From positions 153,329,741 through 153,389,740 of the forward strand of contig CM043945.1 in NCBI GenBank assembly GCA_014529385.2: 60,000 nt of DNA, in the 5' to 3' direction. Origin of the DNA: Adiantum capillus-veneris. Its lineage: Eukaryota; Streptophyta; Polypodiopsida; Polypodiales; Pteridaceae. The notes beneath the pieces were generated by a model, which saw nothing but the letters and a program-made list of their open reading frames with translations, did no database searches and was not told the DNA's origin. Each line of letters starts with the position of its first letter. Position 1 is the stretch's first letter. The position numbers and the translations under genes were made by a program. Shown here piece after piece: positions 1-12,324 of the stretch.

Positions 1-1
1 G

Positions 2-2691
2 CCTCTTGAAGCACCTATCAAACATGTTTGTGAAGGCTGTATTCTGGGTAAAATGCAGCGTTCTAAGTTTCCAAAGGATGGTTCAGTTAGGGCCACATGC
101 AGGTTGCAGCTTGTGCATAGTGACGTTTGTGGGCCCATGCAAACTCCGTCCTTGGGCAATTACCTGTACTTCGTGACTTTCATTGATGATTACTCCAGGC
201 ATGCGTGGGTATTTCCGCTTAAAGCGAAGTCCGAAGTTTTTATGTGCTTCAAACAATTTTTGGCTATGGCTGAAAATGTCTCAAAATGTACTATGGGCAC
301 CCTCCGTTCCGATCGAGGGGGGGAGTATATGTCTCATGAATTTAATGCATTTCTGGCTAGTCGTGGGATAAAACACCAATGTACAGTGCCTTATACACCT
401 CAACAAAATGGTGTTGCTGAGAGGAAAAACAGGTCACTAACGGAAATGGCACGATGTATGGTCAAAAGTCAAGCTTTGCCGCATTCTTTTTGGCTTGAGG
501 CCATCATGTGTGCCACTTATGTACTTAGCAGGTGTCCTACGAAAGCTTTGCAGTCTATTACTCCATATGAAGCATGGCATGATAGAAAACCTTCTATTGA
601 GCACATGCGTGTTTTTGGCTGTTTGGCATATGCTTTGGTGCCACAAGTGCAGCGCAGAAAATTGGATGATAAGGCTGTCAAATGTATTTTTGTTGGTTAT
701 AGTGCTGAAAGCAAAGGTTACAGGTTGTACATCCGCAAACAAAACGTATTTTGGTTTCACGGGATGTAGTGTTTGTGGAAGATTCTGTTCAACCCTTGCT
801 GTCATGTACTAGAGACAGTAATGTAAGCTCACAGGACATTTATGACACTTTGTTGCCTCTTTTCAGTGGTGGAAATACGAATGTAAGTTCCAATGAGGCA
901 AATGTACAGCCTATGGGAGTTTCTGAAAATGTTTTAGAACAGCCTATTACTGATGCAGATGTACATGATGTACTTGATGAGGAAAGGGCTGAAAATGAGC
1001 AGGCTAGTAGTATGCCAAAATGGCTGGTGCACACTTTGCGTGACAGTAAATTGGATGCACCTTTATCTAGTCGTACTCGTTCAGGCTCTTGCCATGCATC
1101 TTATGCATCAGATTGTTATGCTTTGGCTGTGTCTAGTTTACATGATGTTGAGGAGCCTCTGTCTTTTGATGAAGCACAGAATTCAGAAAATTGGATTGCT
1201 GCCATGAAATCAGAATATGATGCACTTATAGAGAATGACACATGGACTTTATGTGATTTGCCTCCTGGCAAAAAGGCCATTGGTACCAAGTGGGTTTACA
1301 AGTTGAAACGCAAGCCGGATGGTGAGATCGATCGCCATAAGGCTCGACTTGTTGCAAAGGGTTATGCACAACAAAAAGGCATAGATTATGAAGAGACTTT
1401 TGCTCCCACTTGTCGTATGACTACTGTGCGTTTTCTATGTGCATTGGCAGCTCATTTTGGTTGGGATGTACATCAATCAGACATTGTTACTGCTTTCTTG
1501 AATGGTGACATATTTGAGGAAGTTTATGTAACGCAGCCTCGCGGTTTTGTCATAAAAGGACAAGAGGACAAAGTGTGCAAATGTAAGAAGGCTTTGTATG
1601 GGTTGAAGCAATCTCCTCGTGCTTGGTATGAGAAAGCTGACACTCATTTGGTTAAACGAGGCTTTCGTAACAGTCCAACAGAAAGCACATTGTATGTAAA
1701 GCGTGAGGATGATGTATTTCTCATTGTGGTTCTTTATGTTGATGATTTGCTGATCACTGGACCAAATGAGAGACATATTGCTGAATTTAAGGCTGATTTG
1801 AATGCTACTTTCAAGATGAAAGATTTGGGGCTGTTGCATCATTACTTGGGTATACAGTTTAAGCAGTGTGATGGTGGTATTGCCTTGTGTCAGAAAAGTT
1901 ACATAGAGACATTGCTATGTAAGTTTGGACTTGAGGATTGCAAACCTATTGCCACTCCCATGGAAACAGGTTTGAAGTTGAGTCTACATGATGCTGGCGA
2001 TCCTGCTGATGTCACTCTTTACCAAACTGCTGTTGGCTGCCTCATTTATGTATGCAACACGAGGCCAGATATTCAGTTTGCAGTCTCGCAGGTCAGCAGA
2101 TTTATGCATAGCCCAGGGTCTAAGCATTGGCAGGCTGTCAAGAGGATTTTCCGCTACCTTAGTGGCACTTTACATCTTGGCTTGTTTTATCCCAAGGGGG
2201 GATCATTGCCTCCAGGCTTACATGCTTTTTCGGACTCAGATTGGGCTGGTTGTTTTGACACGCGAGTGTCCACAAGTGGTTTTTGTTTCATGCTTGGCAG
2301 TTCATGTATATCATGGTTGAGCAAGAAGCAACCTACTGTGGCCACTTCGAGTTGTGAGGCTGAGTACAGGGCAGTCTTCACAGCTACGGTTGAGTGTGTA
2401 TGGCTCAGACGCCTTATGGCTGACTTGGGTGTTGGACAGGACACTGCCAACACTATCTACACTGACAGTCAGAGCGCATTGGCAGTTGCGAGGAACCCAG
2501 TTTTTCATGCTCGCACAAAGCACATTGAGGTGCATTACCACTATGTCAGGGAGAGGCTCTCAGCAGGAGAGATCAGCTTGGCTTATGTGCCAACACAGGA
2601 CAACCTTGCAGATCTTTTCACAAAGGCATTGTCTCGTGAGAAGCTTGAAGCTTTCCGCAAAGCTTTGGGCTTACTCCCCTTTGTGGACTGA
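2..2691 (+). pseudogene. copia pol (integrase, RT, RNase H) with one frameshift
   Basis: The reading frame is already open at base 2 with the end of the GAG-pre-integrase zinc region (HVCEGCILGK). The integrase core follows with catalytic D at 122-124, D at 311-313 and E at 419-421 (D-x35-E). The frame runs to a stop at 767-769 and pol resumes one frame over, because of an indel near 741-751. The second part has the RT start (GTKWVYKLKRKPDG), the YVDD box at 1735-1746 and an RNase H ending in a [12 protein letters not shown] motif, then stops at 2689-2691. Apart from that one lesion the pol is intact, which suggests a fairly young copy. In the living element this polyprotein makes and inserts the cDNA. 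Confidence 0.93.
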
Positions 2692-2755
2692 TCCTGTCCT
2701 CAGGGCATGGCACTTCCCTTTACTCATGTGCCAGCTCTCGTTCACCGCATCACTC

Positions 2756-2766
2756 CAGGGGGGATT
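2756..2766 (+). other. polypurine tract of copia A
   Basis: A CAGGGGGGATT tract lies directly before the TG that opens the 3' LTR. Such tracts prime plus-strand DNA synthesis. The same G-run motif occurs in reverse complement at 47695-47706 in copia B. Confidence 0.8.
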
Positions 2767-2993
2767 TGTTACCATATACATGTGGTAGTGATGTGTGTGA
2801 ACACACTAGGACCGCCGGGGCATTTTTTCCCTCTTTAGGAGGTTTTTTCCCCCGTGCATTGTATATACGCCCATCACTCTAGGGCTATCTATCTTTCCAT
2901 TGCACACTAAGTAACACACTCTCTATTGTGTGCCTTGAGCTTCCTTCGTCTTCTCCAAGCTGTGTGTGTTTCTCTGCAACCCTAATTCCAACA
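2767..2993 (+). repeat. 3' LTR of copia A (about 227 bp)
   Basis: It starts TGTTACC right after the polypurine tract and ends ...CCAACA, giving the TGTT...AACA ends normal for LTRs. A TATA-like GTATATAC lies in the middle. The end is set by the TG...CA rule and by the resumption of LINE sequence at 2994. The second LTR is outside the window, so the length is not confirmed by alignment. Confidence 0.8.
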
Positions 2994-4515
2994 CAAGGCT
3001 GAGTCGTTAGCAAACTCACCGTCCACTAGTAGCTCATCCCCCCTCATAGGGAGTGCTAAGCCTCGTAAACCAACCTACTGCGATACCAAAAGCCTGCTCA
3101 TCACCTTAGCATAGAATAGAAAGAGGAAGGGGGCAAGAGGGCAGCCCTGTCTAACCGAATGTGTGAGCATGAAACGATCACCTCTACCTCCTGACAAGAG
3201 TACCTGACTGTGTGCCCATCTGTACAAAGCTGACACCCCTATGACCCAAGCATCTGAGAAGCCCATCCTACGTAGAGTGCCCTCCAGAAAGTCCCAATCA
3301 GGCCTTCTCAAATCGAGAAGAAGAATCACCAGATCCTCTAGAGCCACGCTAAAGCAAAAGCCTCCCAAAAAGAAAAGATGTTTGTGAAGGATAAGTTGCG
3401 TTCCTTGAAAAAACCTGTTTGAGCCCCATGTATAAGGCTCTCTAGAAGTGGCTGGATCCTCAAACTTAGAGCCTTGGCAAGAATTTTGTAGGCTGAGTTG
3501 AGGATGGTGATGGGGAGCCACTGTTGAATCTCATCCAAGGAGCCACCCTCCTTGGGAATGAGGTAGATCAGACCCTCACTCAAGCTGTCAGGCATCTCTC
3601 CTATGTGCAAGATGTACTAGAAAGCACTACAGAGATATGGGCCAAGCAAGTCCTAGTTTTCTAAGAAAAAATTGGGAGTCAAGCCATCCTCACCTTGACA
3701 GCTACCACGAGGGAGTGCACTAAGAGCCATGTGCAACTCCTCAAGCTGAAATAGCAGCTCAAGCCTCTGAAGCATCTCCTCGGTCACATGGCAAGGAATT
3801 CAGTGCCCACACCTGCTCCCTACATGCATCTTGATGCTTTGACTGAGGCTCTGCTGATAATATCTCATGGTGAAAGTCTGTAGCAATTGCAGGCATGTCC
3901 TCTAGCTCAAAAGGAGCTTACCCATCAGGCCTCCTCAATTGACTGACTTTGGCATGCGCCTGCCGAGGTCCCACTGCCTCGAACAAAGCACCAGTACCAC
4001 AGTGTCACCTACCTGAGTCCACTGAGATGGCTGTTGATGGAAGGCAAACTCATGTCGCCGCTCCTGTGTGCTAACAAGCTCCTGGGGAGCGTGCTGTAGC
4101 TGCTCCTCCAACCAAGGACTTTTTGGATGCTGCTCCTGCATCCTCTGCAACGAAGAAATACCCCGTCTGAGATGTTGCTTCTCTCTCTCGCTGCAGTGAG
4201 GCGATCCAAAGACTCCTAGTGAAAGAACCAACTAATCTGAGCTAGTCATGAGGCCACTCTGTTAGCAGGAGAATCCTACAGGTCCAAGCTCTCTGTCCAG
4301 AGTGCAGAGTCTAGCAAGAACATCTCTAGGATGCAAAGCATTGTGCTCCCTTACTCTGCCTCTCTGCCACTGTGAGGATCACTGGTGCATGGCCCGGGAA
4401 GAAAGTTCCTGCTAGAATGCCAATTGTCCCACCCAAGTCACTGAAATGGTCACTCGTGTAGAAGCGATCTATCCGTGATAGATTCACTCCTCCCACTCTA
4501 CCTTCCGAACGAGAG
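2994..4515 (-). pseudogene. LINE ORF2 remnant (endonuclease end and reverse transcriptase)
   Basis: The order along the minus strand is as follows. The endonuclease C-terminus is near 4475-4370 (SRIDRFYTSDHF, then GHAPVIL). A linker ORF follows at 4231-3935. The RT start is near 3740 (LPRGSCQGEDGLTPNFF). RT motifs then read LIYLIPKEGG and GAQTGFFKERN at 3610-3340 and SVRQGCPLAPFLF near 3150-3110. The catalytic FADD box is represented by FAND near 3020. The frame changes near 3340 and several stops occur, one of them at about 3073. This is a dead copy. The match to plant L1 ORF2 rests on motif order, not on an alignment. Confidence 0.85.
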
Positions 4516-4531
4516 AAGGCTAGGTTGCCTG
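2994..4531 (-). mobile_element. L1-type LINE fragment
   Basis: Read on the minus strand this is part of a plant L1-type non-LTR retrotransposon ORF2. It runs from the end of the endonuclease domain near 4500 to the reverse transcriptase active site near 3010. Copia A truncates its 3' side at 2994, and the gag-only element abuts its 5' side at 4531/4532. No poly(A) tail or target duplication can be seen in the window. Confidence 0.85.
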
Positions 4532-4804
4532 GGGGCCTTTGATCTGCGTTTCCACTTCATCAATCGATAACACCTTACGAAACCGTAGCAGAAACTGCTC
4601 TCTAAAACTCTGCCACACCCGTTTGTCTGCTGCCTGCAGACCATCAAACCATAGCTTCGCTTTTCCTCGCAGCACCAAGGGCACCGTATGCACCTTGTCA
4701 TTATCACATGTCATCTACAATGATAGCAGGAACAACTCATAATCTGCCAGCCAGTCATCCGCATCCTCGCTTCCGCTGAAGATCGGGCCACTGCTTTGCC
4801 ACAT
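4532..4804 (-). pseudogene. truncated gag, left copy
   Basis: This is the first ~90 codons of the gag found at 8627, starting at the equivalent ATG (4804-4802). It keeps the core NDKVHTVPLVLRGKAKLWFD. It has an in-frame TAG after about 33 codons, where the right copy has a sense codon, and it ends abruptly where LINE sequence begins. It cannot be functional. Confidence 0.75.
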
Positions 4805-5100
4805 CTTTACTTCAAATCACATCACCGTGGAGCTATCAGCGCGCTCCTCCGTGGGGGCACCAGAAGATGGAGAGGGGGAATGGGGAGCACGCACCTAGTG
4901 CGCCAACACGGTTTTCCAACTATAGCCCATGGCACACACTGCAACCCAATCCACTGAAAACCCAACTTCGATCGACGCACCGTCGACCAACCGATCCAAA
5001 ATCACACCGCTACAACGCGGCGCACACCCGTGCGGAGCACCACACGACATAAACGCTTCACTGCAGCCACTTTGCGCTCTCCCATACGCTTAAATCACCG

Positions 5101-5160
<60 letters not shown>

Positions 5161-6563
5161 GTGCAACAATTCGTCGGAGTGGCACACACTTGCCGACACG
5201 CCTGCACGCACACACACAAGAGCAGAAGAGAAGGGGGAAAGGGGGGATGAGACCGCGCAAGAAACTCGACTGCAATGGAATATTTCTTCTTCATTCACGC
5301 AAGAAACAGTACAATCCTCATCACCGCAACCGGCGTGGACCAAAATACACGAAAGGGCGAGCCCCGCTCAAGCCCGGCTTCAAGGACTCCGTGGCCTGTG
5401 CTCCTCGTGAGCTTCTTGTGGCTCCAAACGAGCGAACCGTCCAAAAAGCCTCCAAAAAAAACCCCCTTCAAAAAGTTTTGGGAGTTCGCGGCCTTGCCCG
5501 TGTGAACACAGCCCATCTAAGGAGGGCACGTCATCACCTTCCCTGCGTAGCCGCGCCGCCCCTGGCACGATACTAAGGGGGCATCACGGCTCAGCTCATA
5601 TAGTCCGAGCTCCCGGCCTCTCGCTCCGCATGTGGGACTTTCCAATGTGCCACGTGGAGGCCCATAGGGTGATGGCCGTTGGGGCTCCCCAAATTCCTTC
5701 AAAGACATCCAATTGTGACAATAGAAAAATGCTTTTCCTGGCTTTCTTCCCCAGATTCCCTTCCACTGCTCCATTGTCCGATGACCGAGCCGCAAAACCG
5801 CACCGGATTCTCACTGAGTTGGCCCTCCAGCCGTGCAAACCCCACTACATTTCGTATTCTCTGAGGTAGCTATCTGAGGCCGCCAAAAACCGAGAAATGC
5901 ATCTGCATGCACCCAACCACCCAATGCTTCGTTTTTTCTCCCTATTGTAACTCGATGCTCAGGGCTCAGAATCACAAGCCGCGACTTCCTGCTGACTCCA
6001 CATAGTACACCCTATCACCGAGAACCTTGACGAGACTCAAAAGACGCCAGACGGCACATCTTCAAATACGGCCAAGTGGGCTCAGACCTGGCCCCCGGAA
6101 AATCTTCTAATGGCCATAACTTGCTATCCAGAACTCCAATTCACAATCCGAGAAGACAGGCATGCTCCACAACTCGAGCACTACACACATATGCACCGAC
6201 ATCAACTTTAGCGAACCACTTGCTCCTGCCCAATCCGGCAAGGATCTGCAACGCACCCCACTTCAAAAGGCCATATCTCTCTCATCCGGGCTCCGTTTGA
6301 TGAGCCGTCTAGACCTGCTCGAAAAGGACAGCAAGGGCCACACTCTGGCATGCAAAACCACCAGTTTGGGCATATAGAGCCACCATCCAATTTAGCGCTT
6401 GGCAGCACACCCATGGCCTAAAAATCTGCATCAAGCATACACTTTCACTTGCCCTTGGCTGCAGCTGCACTTCACAGCTACAATATCACCTGGGCCCGCA
6501 TCTCCTCGATCACATAGCCCCGCTTGTGCCCATTTCTATTGTCGACAACATTTGGCTGTACCA
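4805..6563 (-). repeat. long direct repeat, left copy (probable LTR plus leader)
   Basis: This stretch matches 8640-10360 almost throughout, with small indels and a longer CT run. It includes a CT microsatellite at about 5104-5160. Several short minus-strand ORFs are shared by the two copies, but that is expected of any recent duplication and is not evidence of coding. A TATA-like CTATATGAGC (minus strand, near 5600) could be an LTR promoter. The right limit is set by loss of similarity after TGGCTGTACCA; the next bases, CCCAACCCCTC, read as a purine tract on the minus strand. Confidence 0.6.
5104..5160. repeat. (CT)n microsatellite
   Basis: Near-pure CT dinucleotide run inside the left direct repeat. 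In the right copy the same place (8934-8957) is a CA run followed by a short CT run, so the tract has changed since duplication. Confidence 0.95.
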
Positions 6564-6884
6564 TCATTGCCCAACCCCTCGTTGAACATTCATGCTCAAC
6601 TAAAAGCACACTTTCTGCACACCACAATGGCATAGCCTGGCAAACACTGAGCAAACCACAAAACACACCACAAAATGTATATATAGTATATAAATAGCTC
6701 CTAGTTGCTGCTCATCAGGCGGGCTGCTCAACCCCTTGCATTATCTGCTATTATCCTCCAAGATCAAACACCTGGCATTGGTCATTTTCATCTACAAGCA
6801 ACAGCTCCCTATAGAACTGCTCCCAAACGCCAACCGAATAGTGCATATAAAACGCACCCAACATCTCCTCACTGCTCCATGCAG
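6564..6884. other. internal non-coding part of the gag-only element
   Basis: This stretch lies downstream of the gag-like ORF (minus strand) and before the left direct repeat, and holds no supported gene. It includes an AT-rich TATA-like block at about 6677-6697. The purine tract next to the repeat edge (minus strand, 6570-6580) would suit a polypurine tract. Confidence 0.5.
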
Positions 6885-8627
6885 CTACTGGCATCCAAGC
6901 ATCCAAAAGAGCACCACCGTGCTCACCACTCGGCTTAATAGCCACACCAACGGACAAACTGGTATCAACATACAAACCTGCATCGACGTACAAACCAACA
7001 TCGACGGACAAACCTGATCCTTCCACCCAACCATGTAAAGTGGAGGAATCCTCCACAGACTCCTGTAAAATTGGAGACATGCCCACTGCAATGTTGCACT
7101 CATAAGCATGGCTTTCATCACCCAATGGCACATCTCCCTTGATGGCTTCACAGCACCCATAGCCTGCTCTTCCTCTTCACCCATGGACAAATGCACCTGT
7201 TCATCACCCAAAGGCCTCTCTAATGGCATCATACCGTCGCAATCCATGCATGTGGCATCCTCAAAAACCGTATCCTCATGCTCATCCGAACCAAGAGAGC
7301 CACATGGCTCCACCAGTGCCTCTTGTAGACCATTCTCTTCAACCCGTTCACTTTCCACCTCCATGGCAGCTTTCTCTTTGGCCAAGCTCCGTACCTACTT
7401 CACTATCAAAGCACATTGCACAGCCACTTTAACCAACATCACCATAAGCATGGTGCAGCACAAAACCTTTGCATGCATATCCTTAGCCCCAAGCTTGGGC
7501 ACTTCCACCTGCTCTTCATCCACATTGGCAACCATCACATCTTTATATACCAAACCAGGTAGCTCTACTTGTACCATCTCAGGCTCACTAGAGTCTGTCC
7601 CTTCACCGTAGGACGTGGACCCGTCCTCGTCACCTGTATCCCACAAACTCGAGCTCAAACTCCCATCACCATCACTGCCATAGGCCGACTCGGCACCTGT
7701 ATTCACATCCTTTAGCAGCTCCAAAAAAGCTTGGCTACTGCCAGCTTGGCCCTGCACACTCTCCTCATCAAAATCCAAACTCTTGGCATCTACAACCTGG
7801 CCATAACCTGCCATCTTCTCGAGCAGAGACTCCACAAGATCAGGCTCTATTGCCTCTTCAAGCTTCACTTGGCACTTGGCATCTTCCATCTTTGCTGCAT
7901 ACAGACTCTCTTGAACACATGGCTTGCCCTCGTTGGCAAGCTCATCCACCACAGGCACTGGCACCCTGCAAACAGGCATCTCCACACAAGCGCAATTGAC
8001 CATCGGCCTTACCTCCACAGGCTCCACACTTCGCATCCCTGGCACCATCCTTGACCTATCCCAAGAACACCTTGCTGCTGCCACAATCAGCGCACAATCT
8101 ACCGGCTTAAGCAAGCCAAGCTCCACTTTTCTTCTCACCTTGCGGCTCTTTAACCTGGCAACCTGGACCGCTTCACCATAGCACCTAGTCTCGTCATCAT
8201 CCACATTTTCTCTAACCACAGGATGCAAACACGCAAGAAAATTTTCCATCTTGAAGCAATCCCCATTGACCACATTGGTGATAGCCACCAATTGCTTCCA
8301 ACGAGCTTCGAACTCGGCCACAAAAACCTCAAAATTAGCACTCACATCTTGCTGGAGGCCTTTGATCTGAGCTTCCACTTCATCAATCAATAACACCTTA
8401 CAAAACCGCAGCAAAAACTGCTCTCTAAAACTCAGCCAAACCCGTTTGTCTGCTGCCTGCAGACCATCAAACCATAGCTTCGCTTTTCCTCGCAGCACCA
8501 AGGGCACCGTACGCACCTTGTCATTATCACCTGTCATCTGCAATGATAGCAGGAACAACTCATAATCTACCAGCCAGTCATCCGCATCCTCGCTTCCGCT
8601 GAAGATCGAGCCACTGCTTTGCCACAT
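6885..8627 (-). pseudogene. gag-like protein with acidic C-terminal extension
   Basis: It starts at ATG 8627-8625 (MWQSSGSIFSGSED). Residues ~15-75 match the retrotransposon gag pattern: a DDWLVDYELF start, an LVLRGKAKLWFDGL core and an REQFLLRF segment. About 410 codons run to a TAG at 7397-7395. The same frame then stays open to 6885 with a strongly acidic stretch (ESERVEENGLQ, GDEQVHLSMGEEEEQ), so either the TAG is a lesion or translation ended there. There is no CCHC knuckle, protease or RT. Gag would form particles packaged with help from another element. The far C-terminal part (6885-7020) is low-complexity and may not be real coding. Confidence 0.65.
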
Positions 8628-8639
8628 CTTTACTTCAAA

Positions 8640-10360
8640 TCACATCACCGGGGAGCTATCAGCGCGCTCCTCCGTCGGGGCACCAGAAGATGGAGAGGGG
8701 GAATGGGGAGCACACATCCAGTGCGCCAACACGGTTTGCCAACTATAGCCCATGGCACACATTGCACCCCAATCCACTGAAAACCCAACTTTGATCGACG
8801 CATCGTCGGCCAACCGATCCAAAATCACACCGCTACAACGCGCGCACACCCGTGCGGAGCACGACACGACATAAACGCTTCACTACAGCCACTTTGCGCT
8901 CTCCCATATGCTTAAATCACCGCACACACACACACACACACACTCTCTCTCTCTCTCTGCAACAATTCGTCGGAGCGGCACACACTTGCTGACATGCCCG
9001 CACACACACACACGAGAGCAGAAGAGAAGGGGGAAAGAGGGGGATGAGACCGCGCAAGAAACTTGACTGGAATGGCGTAGTTCTTCTTCATTCACGCAAG
9101 AAACTGTACAATCCTCATCGCCGCAATCGGCATGGACCAAAATACACGAAAGGGCGAGCCCCCGCTTAAGCCCGATTTCAAGGACACCATGGCCTGTGCT
9201 CCTTGTGAGCTTCCTGTGGCTCCAAATGAGCAAACCGTCCAAAAAGCCTCCAAAAAAAACCACCTTCAAAAGGTTTTGGGAGTTCGCGGCGTTGCCCGTG
9301 TGAACACAGCCCATCTAAGGAGGGCACGTCATCACGTTCCCCGCGCGGGCGCGCCGCCCCTGGCGCGATACTAAGGGGGCCTCATGGCTCAGCTCATATA
9401 GTCCGAGCTCCCGGCCTCTTGCTCCGCATGCGTGACTTTCCATTGTGCCATGTGGCGGCCCATAGGGTGATGGCCCTTTGGGCTCCCCAAATTCCTTCAA
9501 AGACATCCAATTGTGACAATAAAAAAATGCTTTTCCTGGCTTTCTTCCCCAGATTCCCTTCCACTGCTCCATTGTCCGATGACCGAGCCGCAAAACCGCA
9601 CCGGATTCTTACTGAGTTGGCCCTCCAGCCGTGCAAACCCCACTGCATTTCGGATTCTCTGAGCTAGCTATCTGAGGCCGCCAAAAACCGAGAAATGCAT
9701 CTGCATGCACCCAACCACCCAATGCTCTGTTTTTTCTCCCTACTGTAACTCGATGCTCAGGGCTCAGAATCACAAGCCGCGACTTTCTGCTGACTCCACA
9801 CAGTACAGCCTCTCACCGAGAACCTTGATGAGACTCAAAAGACGCCAGATGGCACATCTTCAAATACAGCCAAGTGGGCTCAGACCTGGCCCCCGAAAAT
9901 CTTCTAATGGCCATAACTTGCTATCCAGAACTCCAATTCACAATCCGAGAAGACAGGCATGCTCCACAACTCGAGCACTACACACATATGCACCGACATC
10001 AACTTTAGACGACCACTTGCACCTGCCCAATCCGGCGAGTATCTGCAACGCACCCGACTTCAAACGGCCATATCTCTTTCATCCGGGCTCCATTTGATGA
10101 GCCGTCTGGACCTGCTCGGAAAGCACACCAAGGGCCACACTCTGGCATGCATAACCACCACTTTGGGCATATAGAGACACCATCCAATTTAGCGCTTCGC
10201 AGCACACCCATGGCCTAAAAAGCGGCATCAAGCATACACTTTCACCCGCCCTTGGCTATAGCCGCACTTCACAGCTACACTATCATCTTGGCCCGCATCT
10301 GCACGACCACATTGCCCCGCTTGTGCCCATTTCTATCATCGACAACATTTGGCTGTACCA
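8640..10360 (-). repeat. long direct repeat, right copy (probable 5' LTR plus leader)
   Basis: Partner of 4805-6563. Similarity continues leftward through the gag start to 8352. It ends on the right at TGGCTGTACCA followed by ACGTG, which would be the first five flanking bases if the LTR reading is right. No perfect primer site for a common tRNA was recognised on its left side, so the LTR/leader boundary stays open. Confidence 0.6.
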
Positions 10361-12324
10361 ACGTGCATCATGCTCATACATGCCGCTCCCTCCCCCCCAA
10401 GCGCGAAGGGAACAAGTGGCACTCAGCATGACACGAAATAGAGAGAAAGGCCAGTAGATGCACAAAAGGGGTAAGGGGCAATGAGAAATAACTTTGCATT
10501 CCTCAGTAAAAGAGCCCATACGATGTTTAGCTCAGCCCATCCTCTTGCCTCTTTGCTCATTTCTTTTCCTACCATTTTCTCCCCAGAAAAAGTTTTTCCA
10601 AAAACATGGAAAATCTACATATGAAAAATCCTACAGTCAAATTTGTCATGGTTGAAGGTTTTGGACTACATTAGGGCCAAAAAGGGCCTCAAAAGGGTTG
10701 TGTAAGGAATTGGTTAGCTTGCTAATTAGCGGAGCATTTGACGGTCAAAACGGCTCCAAATTTGACCGTTTGGGTATTCAAAGCATATCTAGAGCACTTA
10801 AAGAGTATCTCGGTACAGATCTTTCAATATGAACAAAAGATGTCATTTTCACACTATTTTCTCCCCTACTGGACCTATTTTGTTGGCTTGGTGGAAAATA
10901 CAAAAATTTCACTTTTGAATGATGGTTTTCCTCACTACTCTTTCCCTCAAACCATTTCATTAGGCTCTCTTCACCCTCACAAGCTTTCCAAGCTCTCTCT
11001 ACCTTCGCAAGAGGACCGCCATTCCTGGTCTAGCTAGAAGGACCACTGCGGTTTTTCTCTCTTCACCATTGCAAGAGAACCACCATTTTGTTCTCTTCAC
11101 CCTCACAAGCTTTACAATTTTTCTCACTAGTTTTGCTTGTCTACAAGCTCACTTCAACCTCACAAGTTTTCCCATCATTTCTACTCTGCATGGAAATCAT
11201 TTTTGTCTCCTCACCCTCACAAGATTTCCAAATTTTCTCACTATTTTTGCTCTTCCTAGAAGCTCACTTCACCCTCACAAGTTTTCCAAACTTTCTCACT
11301 AGTTTTGCTCTAGTTAGAAGCTCCCTTCAGCCTCACAAGCTTTTTCACCATTTCCACTCTGCCTAGAAACTCATTAAGTTGTTCCATATGGAAATCAAGC
11401 TCAACCAAGTGTAAGAAACCGTGAAGGTTGTGTATCAAAGGGGCTACAGGTATCTGAGCTCAAGCATTACAAAGCCAATGGAGCAAGCAAATGGATATGG
11501 ACAGAAGTCAGCGTATATCTTGTTGATCCACAAATTGGAAGGTAAATATAAAAATTTGAAGCCTTACTCTCATAAATAGATTTGCATGGTGGCCATCTGC
11601 ATTTGAAGAAGGATCCAACTATTTCTAAAAGGACAGGAAATGTTTTGTAGGATGCTTCAACAGGAGGTTTAAAAGCAAAATATTTACTTTGTTTTCTATG
11701 TTGAACATTGGATCTCATGATATCCTGCAGCATATGCACTATCTACATGGACCATATTTTGGAAAACAAGGGCCCATTGCAACACATAGAAGTCACATTA
11801 TCAAGCACAAACTTCATTTTTCATATCAACAATAAAGGGAGGATGACAAAGAAGAAGCAATGCACTAAAATAACTACTCAATCGATACCAAGGGAGGCAA
11901 TTATAGAGAATCAGATCAACAAACCAACAACAACCACCTTGTTGTGAACATCACAATCATTCCAAGGAGGAGACTATTTAGATGCAAAGTTACAATATCA
12001 TTCCTTGCAAAAGGCTATCAATTTAACAATATAATTCCTTGTAAATTTACTTTAAACCTCCTTATAAATTTACTTTCAATCTCCTTGCAAAACATTCAAT
12101 GTCACAATAAAATACCTTGTAAAGTTACAACAACATATGTTCCTCTAAACATTGCAACATCGGGATTAACATTTATTTCCCCTTTGCCACACAATCATTT
12201 TACTCATGTATAACTCCTAAGACAAGTTTCCTTTAACTATTCTTGAGCTTGAAATTTTTTCACTACTCTTTTGACTTAACTTAAAATTATAACTTTCAAA
12301 TAGAGAAAAATGAAAAAAAAATTA
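10361..12324. other. gene-poor interval
   Basis: No convincing gene. It holds a minisatellite (10965-11375), a short palindrome around 10739-10770 (ACGGTCAAA ... TTTGACCGT) and AT-rich sequence with short repeats of ATTCCTTG/AAATTTAC type near 11990-12130. The ORFs here are short and low-complexity. Confidence 0.6.
10965..11375. repeat. imperfect minisatellite, ~56-60 bp unit
   Basis: The phrase TTCACCCTCACAAG followed by TTTNCCAANTTTCTCACTA and a TAGAAGCT-like end recurs about five to seven times with divergence. The most regular copies lie at 11096-11375. It is CT-rich on the plus strand. Confidence 0.8.

Larger units (their letters stand above)
1..2993 (+). mobile_element. Ty1/copia retrotransposon A, 3' part
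   Basis: The window opens inside the pol gene of a copia-type LTR retrotransposon. Integrase, reverse transcriptase and RNase H follow in the copia order, then a polypurine tract and one 3' LTR. Gag, protease and the 5' LTR lie outside the window. The RNase H tail and the polypurine tract resemble those of copia element B at 47418, so the two are relatives. The LTR end abuts an L1-type reverse transcriptase read on the other strand, so this element inserted into a LINE. The expected 5-bp target duplication is CAAGG (2994-2998), but its partner is outside the window. Confidence 0.95.
4532..10360 (-). mobile_element. gag-only retroelement array (LARD / TR-GAG-like)
   Basis: Two long direct repeats (4532-6563 and 8352-10360) enclose a unique segment (6564-8351). 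Each repeat carries, on the minus strand, the start of the same gag-like gene plus about 1.75 kb upstream of it. The simplest reading is a tandem LTR-gag-LTR-gag array: the right copy is the 5' LTR and leader of the complete gag, and the left copy is both its 3' LTR and the leader of a second gag cut off at 4532. No protease, RT or integrase is seen, so a non-autonomous element is inferred. The exact inner LTR edge and the primer site are not resolved. Both repeats end at TGGCTGTACCA (6563 and 10360). Confidence 0.6.

Noticed and set aside
5295-5838. Minus-strand ORFs shared by 5295-5838 and 9394-9648
   Set aside because: Shared because the region is a recent duplicate; they have no domain and overlap one another in several frames.
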